Of a stretch of 64,000 nucleotides of DNA, positions 17,555 to 26,569 are shown piece after piece (position 1 is the first letter of the stretch; the number at the start of each line of letters is the position of its first letter). A model generated the notes under the pieces. The model was not told the origin of the DNA. It saw only the letters and a list, made by a program, of their open reading frames with translations, and did no database searches. The translations under genes were made by a program, and so were the position numbers. The stretch is from Acidobacteriota bacterium (GTDB taxonomy: Bacteria; Acidobacteriota; JAAYUB01): assembly GCA_018001935.1 (NCBI GenBank), contig JAGNHB010000002.1:62001-126000 (forward strand), written 5' to 3'.

Positions 17555-18970
17555 ATGAAAAAGAAACCCTCGAAAACCAGCCCGGGGCCGGAAGTCCCGT
17601 CGTTCACCCACCACCTTTCCCGTGACGAGCGGCTCGCCCTGGGCAAGGGCCTGCGGGGAGCCTGCCCGCGGGCCGCGCACGCGAAGAGGAAGGCGCCCGC
17701 CGGGCGACCCGACCCGGTGGACCTGGTGCTGGCGGCGGAAGAGGGCCGGCTCCCTGAACTGCTCCCCCTGCGCCACGGGCGCATGGTCCGATCGGCCTTC
17801 ACCTTCTACCGGGGGGCGGCCCTCCACATGGCCACGGACCTGGCGAACACGCCGAACTCGGGGTTCCGCGTGCAGTGCGGCGGGGACTCGCACCTGTGCA
17901 ACTTCGGCGCGTTCGCCACGCCGGAACGGCAGGTCATCTTCTCCATCAACGACCTCGACGAGACCCTCCCGGCACCCTGGGAGTGGGACGTCAAGCGGCT
18001 CGCGGCCAGCTTCGTGGTGGGCTGCCGGGACAACGGCCTCTCCGAGGCGGCGGCCCGGGAGGCGGCCCTCCGGTGCGTCCGCTCCTACCGCGAGCACATG
18101 GCCGAGTTCAGCACGATGCGCGTGCTGGACCTCTGGTATCTGGCCCTGGATTCGGATACCCTGATCACCACCCTAAAGGACGACCGGTTACGTCGCCGGG
18201 CCATCCGGCGGCTGGAGAAGGAACGCGGAAAGACCATCGCCGAAGATGTCTTCCCCAAGCTGGCGGACGCGGAGAGCAGGAAGCCGCTCATCCGCGACCA
18301 GCGCCCGACGATCTTCCACTGGAAGGGTCACACGCCGGGGGAGATCCACCAGGCCGTCGCGGAGACCTTCGCCCGGTACCGGGAAACCCTGGCGCCGTCC
18401 TGCCGTGTGCTGCTCGACCGCTACGAGATCAAGGACGCCGCCATCAAGGTGGTGGGCGTGGGGAGCGTGGGCACGGCCTGCTGGATCGTCCTGCTCCAGG
18501 CCGGCGAGGGGGACCCCCTCTTCCTCCAGGTCAAGGAAGCGCGCGCCTCGGTGCTGGAGGCCTTCGCGGGCCCGAGCGTTTTCCCCAACCACGGCCAGCG
18601 GGTGGTGAACGGCCAGCGCCTCATGCAGCCCGCCAGCGACATCTTTCTCGGGTGGATGGAGGGGCCCACGGGCCTTCACTTCTACGTCCGCCAGTTGCGG
18701 GACTGCAAGATCAGCTTCGCCGTGGAGACCTTCGGGAAGGCGGAGATGTATCAATACGCCATGTGGTGCGGCTGGGCCCTGGCGCTCTGTCACGCGCGGG
18801 GCAGCGACCCCGCGGTGATCACCGGCTACCTGGGGCGCGGCGACGCGTTCGACGAGGCGGTCGCCGACTTTTCGCTGGCCTACGCCGACCAGAACGAGAA
18901 GGACTACACCGCCCTGGCGAAAGCGGTCCGAAGTGGAAGAATCGAGGCGCTCATCGAGGAGGAGGATTGA
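17555..18970 (+). CDS. DUF2252 family protein
   Basis: A 471-residue soluble protein. Diagnostic stretches are FYRGAALHMATDL, VQCGGDSHLCNFGAF, FSINDLDETLPAPWEWDVKR and VVGVGSVGTACWIVLL, the central motifs of DUF2252. The fold is related to protein-kinase-like phosphotransferases, but no substrate is established. The start is the ATG after AACAGGAGTTCGCC. It is bounded on both sides by palindrome arrays (C and D). An N-terminal remnant of a second copy lies at 3517. Confidence 0.9.
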   Translation: MKKKPSKTSPGPEVPSFTHHLSRDERLALGKGLRGACPRAAHAKRKAPAGRPDPVDLVLAAEEGRLPELLPLRHGRMVRSAFTFYRGAALHMATDLANTPNSGFRVQCGGDSHLCNFGAFATPERQVIFSINDLDETLPAPWEWDVKRLAASFVVGCRDNGLSEAAAREAALRCVRSYREHMAEFSTMRVLDLWYLALDSDTLITTLKDDRLRRRAIRRLEKERGKTIAEDVFPKLADAESRKPLIRDQRPTIFHWKGHTPGEIHQAVAETFARYRETLAPSCRVLLDRYEIKDAAIKVVGVGSVGTACWIVLLQAGEGDPLFLQVKEARASVLEAFAGPSVFPNHGQRVVNGQRLMQPASDIFLGWMEGPTGLHFYVRQLRDCKISFAVETFGKAEMYQYAMWCGWALALCHARGSDPAVITGYLGRGDAFDEAVADFSLAYADQNEKDYTALAKAVRSGRIEALIEEED

Positions 18971-19652
18971 TTCGGAGCCAAACCGGATAACCCGGAAAGG
19001 AACCACGAACCACACGAAAGGGAAGGAGCCCCGCCTGCGGGGCGATTGAGTGTAGCCCGGGGCGAAGGGCGCCCCGCCCGAGCCCCGGGGAGAGGGTCAG
19101 AGACGCGACCGGAGCCCCGCTTGCGGGGCGATTGAGTGTAGCCCGGGGCGACGGGCGCCCCGCCCGAGCCCCGGGGAAGAAGCGGAAATAAAACGATGAG
19201 CCCCGCTTTGCGGGGCGATTCAACAAGGACCCGAGCGTTGCCAAATACGACATATCAATTCAGATCCCAGAGAACCATGAATCGCCCCGCGAGCGGGGCT
19301 CCGGACCACGCCTACGACCTGTCCCGGGGCTCGGGCGAAGCGCCCTTCGCCCCGGGCTACACTCAATCGCCCGCTTCGCGGGCTCCGGCGGAATGCCCAT
19401 CGCCCCGGGCTACACTCACTCGCCCGCTTCGCGGGCTCCGGCGGAATGCCCATCGCCCCGGGCTACACTCACTCGCCCGCTTCGCGGGCTCCAATGGAAT
19501 ACCCTTCACCCTGCTACACTCACTCGCCCGCTTCGCGGGCTCCAGTGGAATGCCCTTCGCCCCGGGCCACACTCATTCGCCCCGCAAGCGGGGCTTTTCG
19601 CGCGGAATCTCGCGTCGGATGATCCGAACACTATTTCATCAAGGAGGTTGCC
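18971..19652. other. Intergenic region occupied by palindrome array D
   Basis: It starts with the dispersed word AACCACGAACCACACGAAA (about 19001-19019), then array D; the last 55 bp form the leader of the next gene with GGAGG just upstream of the ATG at 19653. No gene inside. Confidence 0.6.
19026..19597. repeat. Palindrome array D (left arm, short core, five right units)
   Basis: Left arm 19026-19221 (two and a half units). The core has GGACCCGAGCGTTGCCAAA. Right arm about 19281-19597 with five tandem units of about 51 bp, each with GCTACACTC and CGCCCGCTTCGCGGGC. Neighbouring right units are nearly identical, which suggests recent tandem expansion. Confidence 0.85.
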
Positions 19653-20243
19653 ATGACACAGGATCGAAGAACGAACCGGATTCTCGTCACCCTTCTCCTC
19701 GCCGGATTCCTGTTGGCGGCGAGCTTCACCGCCCTCGCCAAGGAAAAGTACGAGCGTATCGAGGCCGTCGCCCTGGGTGAGAGCACCCAACTGGGCAGGC
19801 ATGCCAGCATCACCATCATCATCTATGAATTCAGCACCGCCGACGACCAGAAGAACCTGTTCGAGGCCTTCAAGGCCGACGGGCCCAAAGGCCTCCACAA
19901 CGCCGTGAGCAAGCTGCAGTCCCACGGCCGCATCGCCATCTCCGGCACCCTCGGCTTCGACATCAAGTACATCCGGGAGTTCAAACAGCCGGATGGCAGC
20001 CGGAAACTCCGCATGGTAACCGACCGGCCCATCCGCTTCGGCGAGGCGTGGTCCGACAGCCGCTCCTCGGACTACAACCTGTCGGCCTTCGAGATCATCC
20101 TGAGCCCGGAAAAGGGCAAGAGCACGGGCACGCTGCTGCCGGTCATGCAGCTGAAAGTCAACGACAAGACCGGGGAGATCGAGCTGGAGGCCTTCCAGAA
20201 CCCCTGGAAGCTGACCAACATCAGCGACTATCTGCCGGACTGA
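19653..20243 (+). CDS. Secreted protein of unknown function
   Basis: A 196-residue protein with an N-terminal signal peptide (VTLLLAGFLLAASFTALA). The mature part has ITIIIYEFSTADDQKNLFEAF, VSKLQSHGRIAISGTLG and DYNLSAFEIILSPEKGKSTG; it is mostly soluble with alternating strands. I do not recognise a named family. A ribosome-binding site (AAGGAGG) precedes the ATG. Its 3' flank carries a 24-base piece of MscS-gene sequence. Confidence 0.75.
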   Translation: MTQDRRTNRILVTLLLAGFLLAASFTALAKEKYERIEAVALGESTQLGRHASITIIIYEFSTADDQKNLFEAFKADGPKGLHNAVSKLQSHGRIAISGTLGFDIKYIREFKQPDGSRKLRMVTDRPIRFGEAWSDSRSSDYNLSAFEIILSPEKGKSTGTLLPVMQLKVNDKTGEIELEAFQNPWKLTNISDYLPD

Positions 20244-20255
20244 GATCACCCCCGG

Positions 20256-20279
20256 CAACGAGTACGGCGTGCAGATCAT
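20256..20279 (+). pseudogene. 24-base relic identical to the 3' end of MscS gene 1
   Basis: These 24 bases are identical to 5371-5394, which encode the NEYGVQIM stretch near the C-terminus of MscS 1. Here they are non-coding, between the secreted-protein gene and MscS 2. An exact 24-base match is unlikely by chance and suggests recombination between the two MscS loci. Confidence 0.55.
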
Positions 20280-20312
20280 TCGAGAGGACTCGGCCATGAG
20301 AGGGCACCAACC

Positions 20313-22142
20313 ATGAACCGGAGACGCCTGCCTGTCGTGCCGATGGTTCTGACGATTTTCGTTGTTCTCGCGGTTTGGCCGGCGGGGCAGTCCCCCTCGA
20401 AAACCCCACCGAATCCGCCCCTGCATACCGCCGCCTCCGCGGTCACGGCCGAACCCTCGCCGGCTCCCGGAACCCTGACGCCCGTCACGGCGGGACCCTC
20501 CCCGCTGCCGGAACCCGTCACCCCGCCGGCCACGTTGGAAGCGATCCCCGTCGAGCCCCTTCCCGGGCCGAAACAGTCCCATACCAAAGAGGCAAGGCCG
20601 GAACCGGCCGGGATCGTCGTCGCCAACCGGACCGTCGCGGTGCTCCGGTGCGAGTGGCGCGGCTACTCCCCCGCCCAGCGGGCCGCCGCCGCCATGGATC
20701 GCATCGCCGAACTGGTCGAAGCGGACGTGACGGGACCCGTGCGGCTGGCCCGGGTCGGTGACGAGCAGCGGGTGTTCATCGCGGACAAGGCCGTGTTCAA
20801 CCTGCACGAAGGAGACCTGGACCTCCTCCTGGAGCAGACGCTCGAGCAAGCCGGCGCGGAGACGGAGAGCCGTCTCCGGGAGGCCCTGGAGGCCATCCGG
20901 GAACAGCGCCGGCCCCGGATCGTCCTCGAAGGGGTCGCCCTGTCCCTCCTGGCCGTCGTGATCTGCGCGTTCCTGGCGTGGCTGTGCGTGAAAGGTTACC
21001 GGCGCCTGGACACCCGTTTCGCGGACCTCTCCCCGGAGCGCCTGAAGGACCTGGACGAGGAGGTGGGCAAGATCCTGGTACGGCCGCTCCGGATGGTCCT
21101 GAACATGGTGTACCGGCTGGCCCTCGTCGTCGCCGTCGTCGCCCTGGTGAACATGTGCGTGACGTTCTGCCTGCGCCGTTTCCCGTTGACCCGCCCCTGG
21201 GGGGACGAGGCCCGGGGGGTGGTCCTCAACGCCCTCGCCTTCGTCGGCCGAGGCGTCTGGGCCGCCTTGCCCGGACTGCTCGTCGTTGTCATCATCGTGT
21301 TCCTGGCCCGTCTGGTCTCGCGCTTCATCCGCTTCGCCTTCACCCTCGTCGAGCAGCGCGGCGTCTCCGTCCCCTGTCTCAACCTCTACCCCGACACCGC
21401 CCCGTCCATGCGCCGCCTCATCATGATCGTCCTCTGGGCCCTCACCCTGGTGCTGGTGTACCCTTATCTCCCCGGGAGCGACTCGGAGGTTTTCAAGGCC
21501 CTGGGGATCTTCGCGGGGTTGCTGATCTCGCTGGGGTCGTCCGGGTTGGTCTCCCAGCTCATCAGCGGCTTCATCCTGGTTTTCTCCCGCGTCTTCACGG
21601 TCGGGGACTACGTGCGGGTCGGCGAGGTGGAGGGCACGGTGACCACCATCGGGATGGTGTCCACCAAGGTCCGGACCATCCAGCGCGAAGAGGTGAACAT
21701 CCCCAACAACGTGCTCCTGGGCGGCACTTCCACGAATTTTTCCCGGTTGGTGGAGGACAAGGGGGTGATCGTCTACACCAGCGTCACCATCGGCTACGAC
21801 ACCCCGTGGCGCCAGGTCCACGCCATGCTGCTGGAGGCCGTCGCCCGCACCGCCGGGCTGAAGAAGGAGCCGGCCCCCTTCGTCATCCAGACCGCCTTGT
21901 CGGACTTCTACGTGGAGTACCAGGTGAACGCCTACCTGCAGCAGGCCGACCAGCGGATCTTCGTCCTGGCGGAGCTGCACGCCCGCATCCAGGACACCTT
22001 CAACGAGAACGGCGTCCAGATCATGTCGCCCCATTACCTCGGCGACCCCGCCGGGCCGAAAGTGGTCCCCCCGGCGAACTGGCACGCCCCGCCCGCCCGT
22101 TCGGGCGGGGAGGACCATCATCCCCGGCTTCCGAAAGATTGA
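20313..22142 (+). CDS. MscS-family mechanosensitive ion channel (2)
   Basis: A 609-residue channel with an N-terminal signal-like helix, a Pro/Thr-rich periplasmic stretch (about residues 25-95), then membrane helices and an MscS core: FAGLLISLGSSGLVSQLISG (pore), FTVGDYVRVGEVEGTV (beta domain) and VQIMSPHYLGDP at the C-terminus. Paralogue of 3845-5494. The last codons carry a CCCGCCCG/CGGGCGGG hairpin (about 22093-22112) that may serve as a terminator. It protects against osmotic downshock by releasing small solutes. Confidence 0.92.
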   Translation: MNRRRLPVVPMVLTIFVVLAVWPAGQSPSKTPPNPPLHTAASAVTAEPSPAPGTLTPVTAGPSPLPEPVTPPATLEAIPVEPLPGPKQSHTKEARPEPAGIVVANRTVAVLRCEWRGYSPAQRAAAAMDRIAELVEADVTGPVRLARVGDEQRVFIADKAVFNLHEGDLDLLLEQTLEQAGAETESRLREALEAIREQRRPRIVLEGVALSLLAVVICAFLAWLCVKGYRRLDTRFADLSPERLKDLDEEVGKILVRPLRMVLNMVYRLALVVAVVALVNMCVTFCLRRFPLTRPWGDEARGVVLNALAFVGRGVWAALPGLLVVVIIVFLARLVSRFIRFAFTLVEQRGVSVPCLNLYPDTAPSMRRLIMIVLWALTLVLVYPYLPGSDSEVFKALGIFAGLLISLGSSGLVSQLISGFILVFSRVFTVGDYVRVGEVEGTVTTIGMVSTKVRTIQREEVNIPNNVLLGGTSTNFSRLVEDKGVIVYTSVTIGYDTPWRQVHAMLLEAVARTAGLKKEPAPFVIQTALSDFYVEYQVNAYLQQADQRIFVLAELHARIQDTFNENGVQIMSPHYLGDPAGPKVVPPANWHAPPARSGGEDHHPRLPKD

Positions 22143-22407
22143 TGCGGATGTGACAGGCATGGCGGAAACCCATTCGACGATCAGGGGAAATATCCCGCCT
22201 GCAGGGCAGGGATACGGAGGCCCTCCGGGTGTCAAGGGAAGGGTGCCGAGGCGTGTTCCTCCGGATGGACAACCTTCCGGTGACACGAAAACGGGACCGA
22301 AGATCGACCCTCCAAAGGGACAGCCTTGTGGTGTCACGACAAAGTTGGTGAGGATCGACGCCCCGGAGAAGCCCGCAGCGCGGGCTGCCTTGAATGGCCT
22401 CGGCACC
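22143..22407. other. Leader region with a ~50-bp imperfect direct repeat
   Basis: The words GGACAACCTTCCGGTG and GGACAGCCTTGTGGTG, each followed by ACGAAA/ACGACA and then a GATCGAC, mark two imperfect copies between about 22250 and 22365. The downstream frame is open through here, but the translated sequence is Pro/Gly-rich and lies in front of a signal peptide, so I treat it as non-coding. Confidence 0.4.
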
Positions 22408-23337
22408 GTGACCGTTTCGGGAGGCCGTTTCGCGAAACACCCTTTCCGCGCCCTCGCGATGGTCTGCCTGCTCCTGGCCGCCGGGGCGACGGCGATTGCC
22501 CAGGAACTGGAACCGCGCGCCTACCAGACCTTCCCCACGGGGGTGAACGTCCTCACCTGCGGCTACGCCTGGTCCCGAGGCGGCGTGCTGTCGGACCCGA
22601 ACCTTCCCCTGCAGGACGTCCAGGCGGACGTGCACAGCGGGGTCCTCGGTTACATGCGCTCGTTCTCCCTGGCCGGCCGCTCGGCCAGCGTCAGCCTCCT
22701 CGTCCCTTACGCCTTCGGGACCGCCGAGGGCCTGGTCTACGAAGAGCGCAATAGCACCCGGCGGGAGGGCCTGGCGGACCCGCGGGTCCGTTTCGCCGTG
22801 AACCTCCTGGGGGGGCCGGCGCTGTCGCCGAAGGAGTTCCGGAACTACCGGCAGAAGACCAACCTGGGGGTCAGCCTGACGGTGGCGGCGCCGCTGGGGC
22901 AGTACGACCCGACCCGGCTCATCAACCTCGGCACCAACCGCTGGGCCTTCAAGCCGGAGGTGGGCGTTTCCCACGCCCGGGGCAAGTGGCTGCTGGAAGG
23001 ATACGTCGGGGTCTGGATGTTCACCGCCAACGCCGACTTCTTCGGTGGGCAGTTGCGGGAACAGAGCCCGGTCACCAACGTCCAGGGCCACGTGGGGTAC
23101 GCCTTCGGAAAGGGCTGGATGGCGATGTTCAACGCCAATTACTACATCGGCGGCCGGATCGTCGTCGACGGCGTCCGGTTGATGGACCTGCAGCGCAACT
23201 CGCGCATCGGAGGCACGCTGTTCATCCCGCTGGCCCCGGCGCACTCGCTGAAGGTCAGCGTCTCCCGGGGCGCCTACACCGCGGTCGGGGCGGATTTCAC
23301 GACCCTGACCGTGGCGTACAACTACCGGTGGTTCTGA
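22408..23337 (+). CDS. Outer-membrane channel-like protein (second copy of the transporter type)
   Basis: About 309 residues from a GTG that places a signal peptide (FRALAMVCLLLAAGATAIAQ) near the N-terminus; in-frame TTG 22390 and GTG 22348 are alternatives and the start is uncertain. The mature part is beta-barrel-like (GVNVLTCGYAWSRGG, LADPRVRFAVNLLGGPAL, a C-terminal LTVAYNYRWF with terminal Phe). It resembles MetA-pathway/SphA-type outer-membrane proteins. It follows MscS 2. Confidence 0.75.
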   Translation: MTVSGGRFAKHPFRALAMVCLLLAAGATAIAQELEPRAYQTFPTGVNVLTCGYAWSRGGVLSDPNLPLQDVQADVHSGVLGYMRSFSLAGRSASVSLLVPYAFGTAEGLVYEERNSTRREGLADPRVRFAVNLLGGPALSPKEFRNYRQKTNLGVSLTVAAPLGQYDPTRLINLGTNRWAFKPEVGVSHARGKWLLEGYVGVWMFTANADFFGGQLREQSPVTNVQGHVGYAFGKGWMAMFNANYYIGGRIVVDGVRLMDLQRNSRIGGTLFIPLAPAHSLKVSVSRGAYTAVGADFTTLTVAYNYRWF

Positions 23338-23376
23338 GGCGAGTTTAACCACGAACCACACGAAAACGGAGGAGAA

Positions 23377-26109
23377 ATGGGAAAGGAGAAAATCGCTGAG
23401 AAGATCCGGCTGGAGGAGGCGCGGGACGGCAGGCTCCCGTGGAAGAAGTGGGGGCCCTACCTGAGCGAGCGGCAGTGGGGGACGGTCCGGGAGGACTTCA
23501 GCGAGAGCGGCGACGCCTGGAACGACTTCACCCACGACCACGCCCGCTCCCGGGCCTACCGCTGGGGCGAGGACGGCCTGGCCGGCGTCTCCGACGACAA
23601 GCAGCGGCTCTGCCTCGCCCTGGCGCTGTGGAACGGCCGGGACCCCATCCTCAAGGAGCGCCTCTTCGGGCTCACCAACAGCGAGGGCAATCACGGCGAG
23701 GACGTCAAGGAGTACTACTTCTACCTGGACAGCACCCCCACCCACTCCTACATGAAGTTCCTGTACAAGTACCCCCAGGCGGCCTACCCCTACGCCGACC
23801 TGGTGGAAACCAACCGGGGGCGAACCCGCGAGGAGTTCGAGTACGAGTTGCTGGACACGGGGGTCTTCGACGCGGACCGCTACTTCGACGTCTTCGTGGA
23901 GTACGCCAAGGCGGGCCCGGAGGACCTCCTGGTGAAGGTCACCGCCGTCAACCGGGGGCCGGAGGCGGCCGAGCTGCACGTGCTGCCGACGCTCTGGTTC
24001 CGCAACGACTGGGCGGCGTGGATCGCCGAACCCGCCGGCAAGCCGCTGCTCCGGCAGGTGGACGGGCCCGGCGGCGCCGGGGCGCTGGAGGCGTTCCACC
24101 CGGTCCTGGGCGCCTTCGACTTCCACTGCGAGGGCGACGCGCCGCTGCTCTTCACCGAGAACGAGACCCACACCGCCCGGCTCTTCCCCGAACGGCCGGT
24201 CACCGGGCAGTTCTTCAAGGACGGCATCAACGACTGCGTGGTGAACGGCCGGGCCGACGCGGTGAACCCTGCGAAAACCGGCACCAAGGCCGCGGCGCAT
24301 TACAAGCTGACGGTGGGCCCCGGCGAGGCCGCGACGGTGCGGGTGCGCCTCGTCGGGCGGTCCGACGCCGTCGGGACCAGGAAAGGCGCCCCCTTCGGGC
24401 CGGGGTTCGAGGACGTCCTGTCCACCCGGCGGGCGGAAGCGGACGCCTTCTACCGCTCCGTGACGCCGCCCTCCCTTTCCCCCGACGCGGCCGCGGTCAT
24501 GCGCCAGGCCCTGGCGGGCATGCTCTGGTCGAAACAGTACTACCTCTTCGAGGCCAACGCCTGGCTGAAGGAGCACCGCGCCCACCCGCTGCACCCCGGG
24601 AGCCGGAACTTCCGGAACAGCGAGTGGTTCCACATGGTCAACGACGACGTCATCTCCATGCCCGACAAGTGGGAGTACCCCTGGTACGCAGCCTGGGACC
24701 TCGCTTTCCACACCCTGCCCCTCTCCATCGTGGACCCCGACTTCGCCAAGGACCAGATGAAGATGATGCTGCGCAACGTGTACCTGCACCCCAGCGGCCA
24801 GCTCCCCGCCTACGAGTGGAACTTCAGCGACGTCAACCCCCCGGTCCACGCCTGGGCGACCCTGTTCCTGCATCGCATGGAGCAGCTCGTGCGGGGCGAG
24901 TCGGACCTCGAGTTCCTTCGGGCGGCCTTCAGCAAGCTCCTGCTGAACTTCACCTGGTGGGTGAACCGCAAGGACCGCTTCGGCAAGAACGTCTTCGAGG
25001 GCGGCTTCCTCGGGCTGGACAACATCGGCGTCTTCGACCGCAGCGCCCCGCTCCCCACGGGCGGCTACCTGGAGCAGGCGGACGGCACGGCCTGGATGGC
25101 CCTCTTCACCCAGAACATGCTGGAGATGGCCGGCGAGTTGATCGCCGTGGACCCCACCTATCAGGACCTGGTGCTGAAGTTCGTCGAGCACTTCTACTAC
25201 ATTGCCGCAGCCATGAACAAGCCCGGGCCGGACGGCATGTGGGACGAGGAGGACGGGTTCTACTACGACCTGCTGCGGACCCCGGACGGCGGCGCCACGC
25301 GACTCAAGGTGCGCTCCATGGTGGGGCTCCTGCCGCTGGCTGCCACCACCGTGATCGAGAAAGGACAGCGGGACCTCGTCCCGGAAGTGATGGCCGCTCT
25401 GATCCGCCGGTCGGTGCAGATGCCGGTCCTTTTGGAAAGCATCCACCCCACCGGGCCGGGGCACTTCGGGGTGGCCGAGCGGGGGATCCTGGCCCTGGTC
25501 ACCCCGGAGCGGCTCCGCCGAATCCTCGGGAAAATGCTGGACGAGAACGAGTTCCTGGGCCCTCACGGCATCCGCGCCCTCTCCCGGTACCACGAGCGCC
25601 ACCCCTATGTCTTTCACGTGAACGGCCGGGAGTACCGGGTGGATTACCTGCCGGCCGAGTCCAACACCGGCATGTTCGGCGGCAACTCCAACTGGCGGGG
25701 CCCGGTCTGGATGCCCGTCAACGCCGTGCTCATCCGGGCCCTGCTGCAGTTCTACCTGTACTACGGCGACACCTTCAAGGTCGAGTGCCCCACCGGCTCG
25801 GGCCGGCTGATGAACCTCTTCGAGGTGGCCCGGGAGATCGCCGACCGGCTCGCGCGGATCTTCCTGCGGGACGAGGACGGCCGCCGGCCGGTGTACGGCG
25901 GGACGGAGAAGTTCCAGAACGACCCCCACTGGCGGGACCACCTCCTCTTCTTCGAGTACTTCCACGGCGACAACGGCGCCGGCCTGGGCGCGTCCCACCA
26001 GACCGGGTGGACCGGCGTGGTGGCGAAAATGATCCAGCTGTTCGGGCTGGTCGACCCCGTGAAAGCCCTGGAGGCCGGCAATCAGGGCGTTTTCGCCAAA
26101 GGCAGGTGA
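23377..26109 (+). CDS. MGH1-type glycoside hydrolase (GH63-like glucosidase)
   Basis: A 910-residue protein without a signal peptide, so cytoplasmic. It opens with RLEEARDGRLPWKKWGPYLS and WGTVREDFSESGDAWNDFTH, the signature start of bacterial glucosidases related to GH63. The (alpha/alpha)6-barrel part includes FHMVNDDVISMPDKWEYPWY, AWDLAFHTLPL, GGFLGLDNIGVFDRS, FGGNSNWRGPVWMPVN and FFEYFHGDNGAGLGASHQTG. A role in trimming alpha-linked glucose from glycans or storage compounds is inferred from the family. The start follows AACGGAGGAGAA. The 5' leader contains AACCACGAACCACACGAAA, a dispersed repeat. Confidence 0.92.
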   Translation: MGKEKIAEKIRLEEARDGRLPWKKWGPYLSERQWGTVREDFSESGDAWNDFTHDHARSRAYRWGEDGLAGVSDDKQRLCLALALWNGRDPILKERLFGLTNSEGNHGEDVKEYYFYLDSTPTHSYMKFLYKYPQAAYPYADLVETNRGRTREEFEYELLDTGVFDADRYFDVFVEYAKAGPEDLLVKVTAVNRGPEAAELHVLPTLWFRNDWAAWIAEPAGKPLLRQVDGPGGAGALEAFHPVLGAFDFHCEGDAPLLFTENETHTARLFPERPVTGQFFKDGINDCVVNGRADAVNPAKTGTKAAAHYKLTVGPGEAATVRVRLVGRSDAVGTRKGAPFGPGFEDVLSTRRAEADAFYRSVTPPSLSPDAAAVMRQALAGMLWSKQYYLFEANAWLKEHRAHPLHPGSRNFRNSEWFHMVNDDVISMPDKWEYPWYAAWDLAFHTLPLSIVDPDFAKDQMKMMLRNVYLHPSGQLPAYEWNFSDVNPPVHAWATLFLHRMEQLVRGESDLEFLRAAFSKLLLNFTWWVNRKDRFGKNVFEGGFLGLDNIGVFDRSAPLPTGGYLEQADGTAWMALFTQNMLEMAGELIAVDPTYQDLVLKFVEHFYYIAAAMNKPGPDGMWDEEDGFYYDLLRTPDGGATRLKVRSMVGLLPLAATTVIEKGQRDLVPEVMAALIRRSVQMPVLLESIHPTGPGHFGVAERGILALVTPERLRRILGKMLDENEFLGPHGIRALSRYHERHPYVFHVNGREYRVDYLPAESNTGMFGGNSNWRGPVWMPVNAVLIRALLQFYLYYGDTFKVECPTGSGRLMNLFEVAREIADRLARIFLRDEDGRRPVYGGTEKFQNDPHWRDHLLFFEYFHGDNGAGLGASHQTGWTGVVAKMIQLFGLVDPVKALEAGNQGVFAKGR

Positions 26110-26133
26110 GCGCGCGCCCGCGCCCTGCGCGTA

Positions 26134-26154
26134 CCGTCGCCCTCCGGGCGACGG
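26134..26154. terminator. Stem-loop after the glucosidase gene
   Basis: A perfect 9-bp stem with a TCC loop, 25 bp after the stop codon. The same hairpin type (CGCCC-TCC-GGGCG) recurs in several gaps of this window, so it may also be a dispersed repeat. Confidence 0.5.
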
Positions 26155-26371
26155 ACGATCCCGCCGCGGCCGATCCGTGCGCGGGACGGAGCCCCGCGCT
26201 ACGCCCAAAGTCCCCTCGCCCCGGGGAACCGCTCCGAAGTGAGTCGGGATTCCGTCCCCGGGTCGGAATACCGTCCCCTTCCCGGGCTTGACGACATCCG
26301 GCACTCCGGAGGGTCCTTATTCTTTCACTGACGACAAGGCATTTGTCCCGCGTGCTTTTCCCGGCGTCGGG

Positions 26372-26387
26372 TTGGCACAGAGAATGC
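26372..26387 (+). promoter_or_regulatory. Sigma-54-type promoter
   Basis: TTGGCACAGAGAATGC followed by AAT matches the -24/-12 consensus (TTGGCAC, then N5, then xTGC) with exact spacing. Transcription would begin near 26399, about 170 bases before the OmpA-like gene. Confidence 0.55.
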
Positions 26388-26569
26388 AATTACCCTGTCT
26401 CGAGGGAATTCCCTCGTCTTGCCCCCGATCGCCGGGAAAATCCCGGTGTCCACCGGCAGACGAGGGGACCCCGGGGCTCCTGGTTCCCGGATTTTCCCGG
26501 TACGGGTCTTCAAGAGCTCCCGGGTGGACCTGGAAGCAGTGAATATCTAGGAATAAAGGAGATCCGGTC

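Larger units (their letters stand above)
26110..26569. other. Leader of the OmpA-like gene with hairpin and promoter
   Basis: Contains a stem-loop CCGTCGCCC-TCC-GGGCGACGG (26134-26154) suited to ending the glucosidase transcript, a good sigma-54-type promoter (26372-26387) and a CGAGGGAATTCCCTCG palindrome just downstream (about 26400-26415). No gene. Confidence 0.6.

Noticed and set aside
19281-19597. CRISPR array
   Set aside because: Repeats are palindromic, about 51 bp, adjacent with no unique spacers, and no cas genes are present.
22150-22407. N-terminal extension of the second outer-membrane channel
   Set aside because: It would put 85 Pro/Gly-rich residues before a signal peptide and covers an imperfect DNA repeat.
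22021-26304. A 1427-codon minus-strand open frame
   Set aside because: Antisense to the glucosidase and outer-membrane-channel genes; composition (His/Val/Gln/Gly rich) is that of a high-GC shadow.
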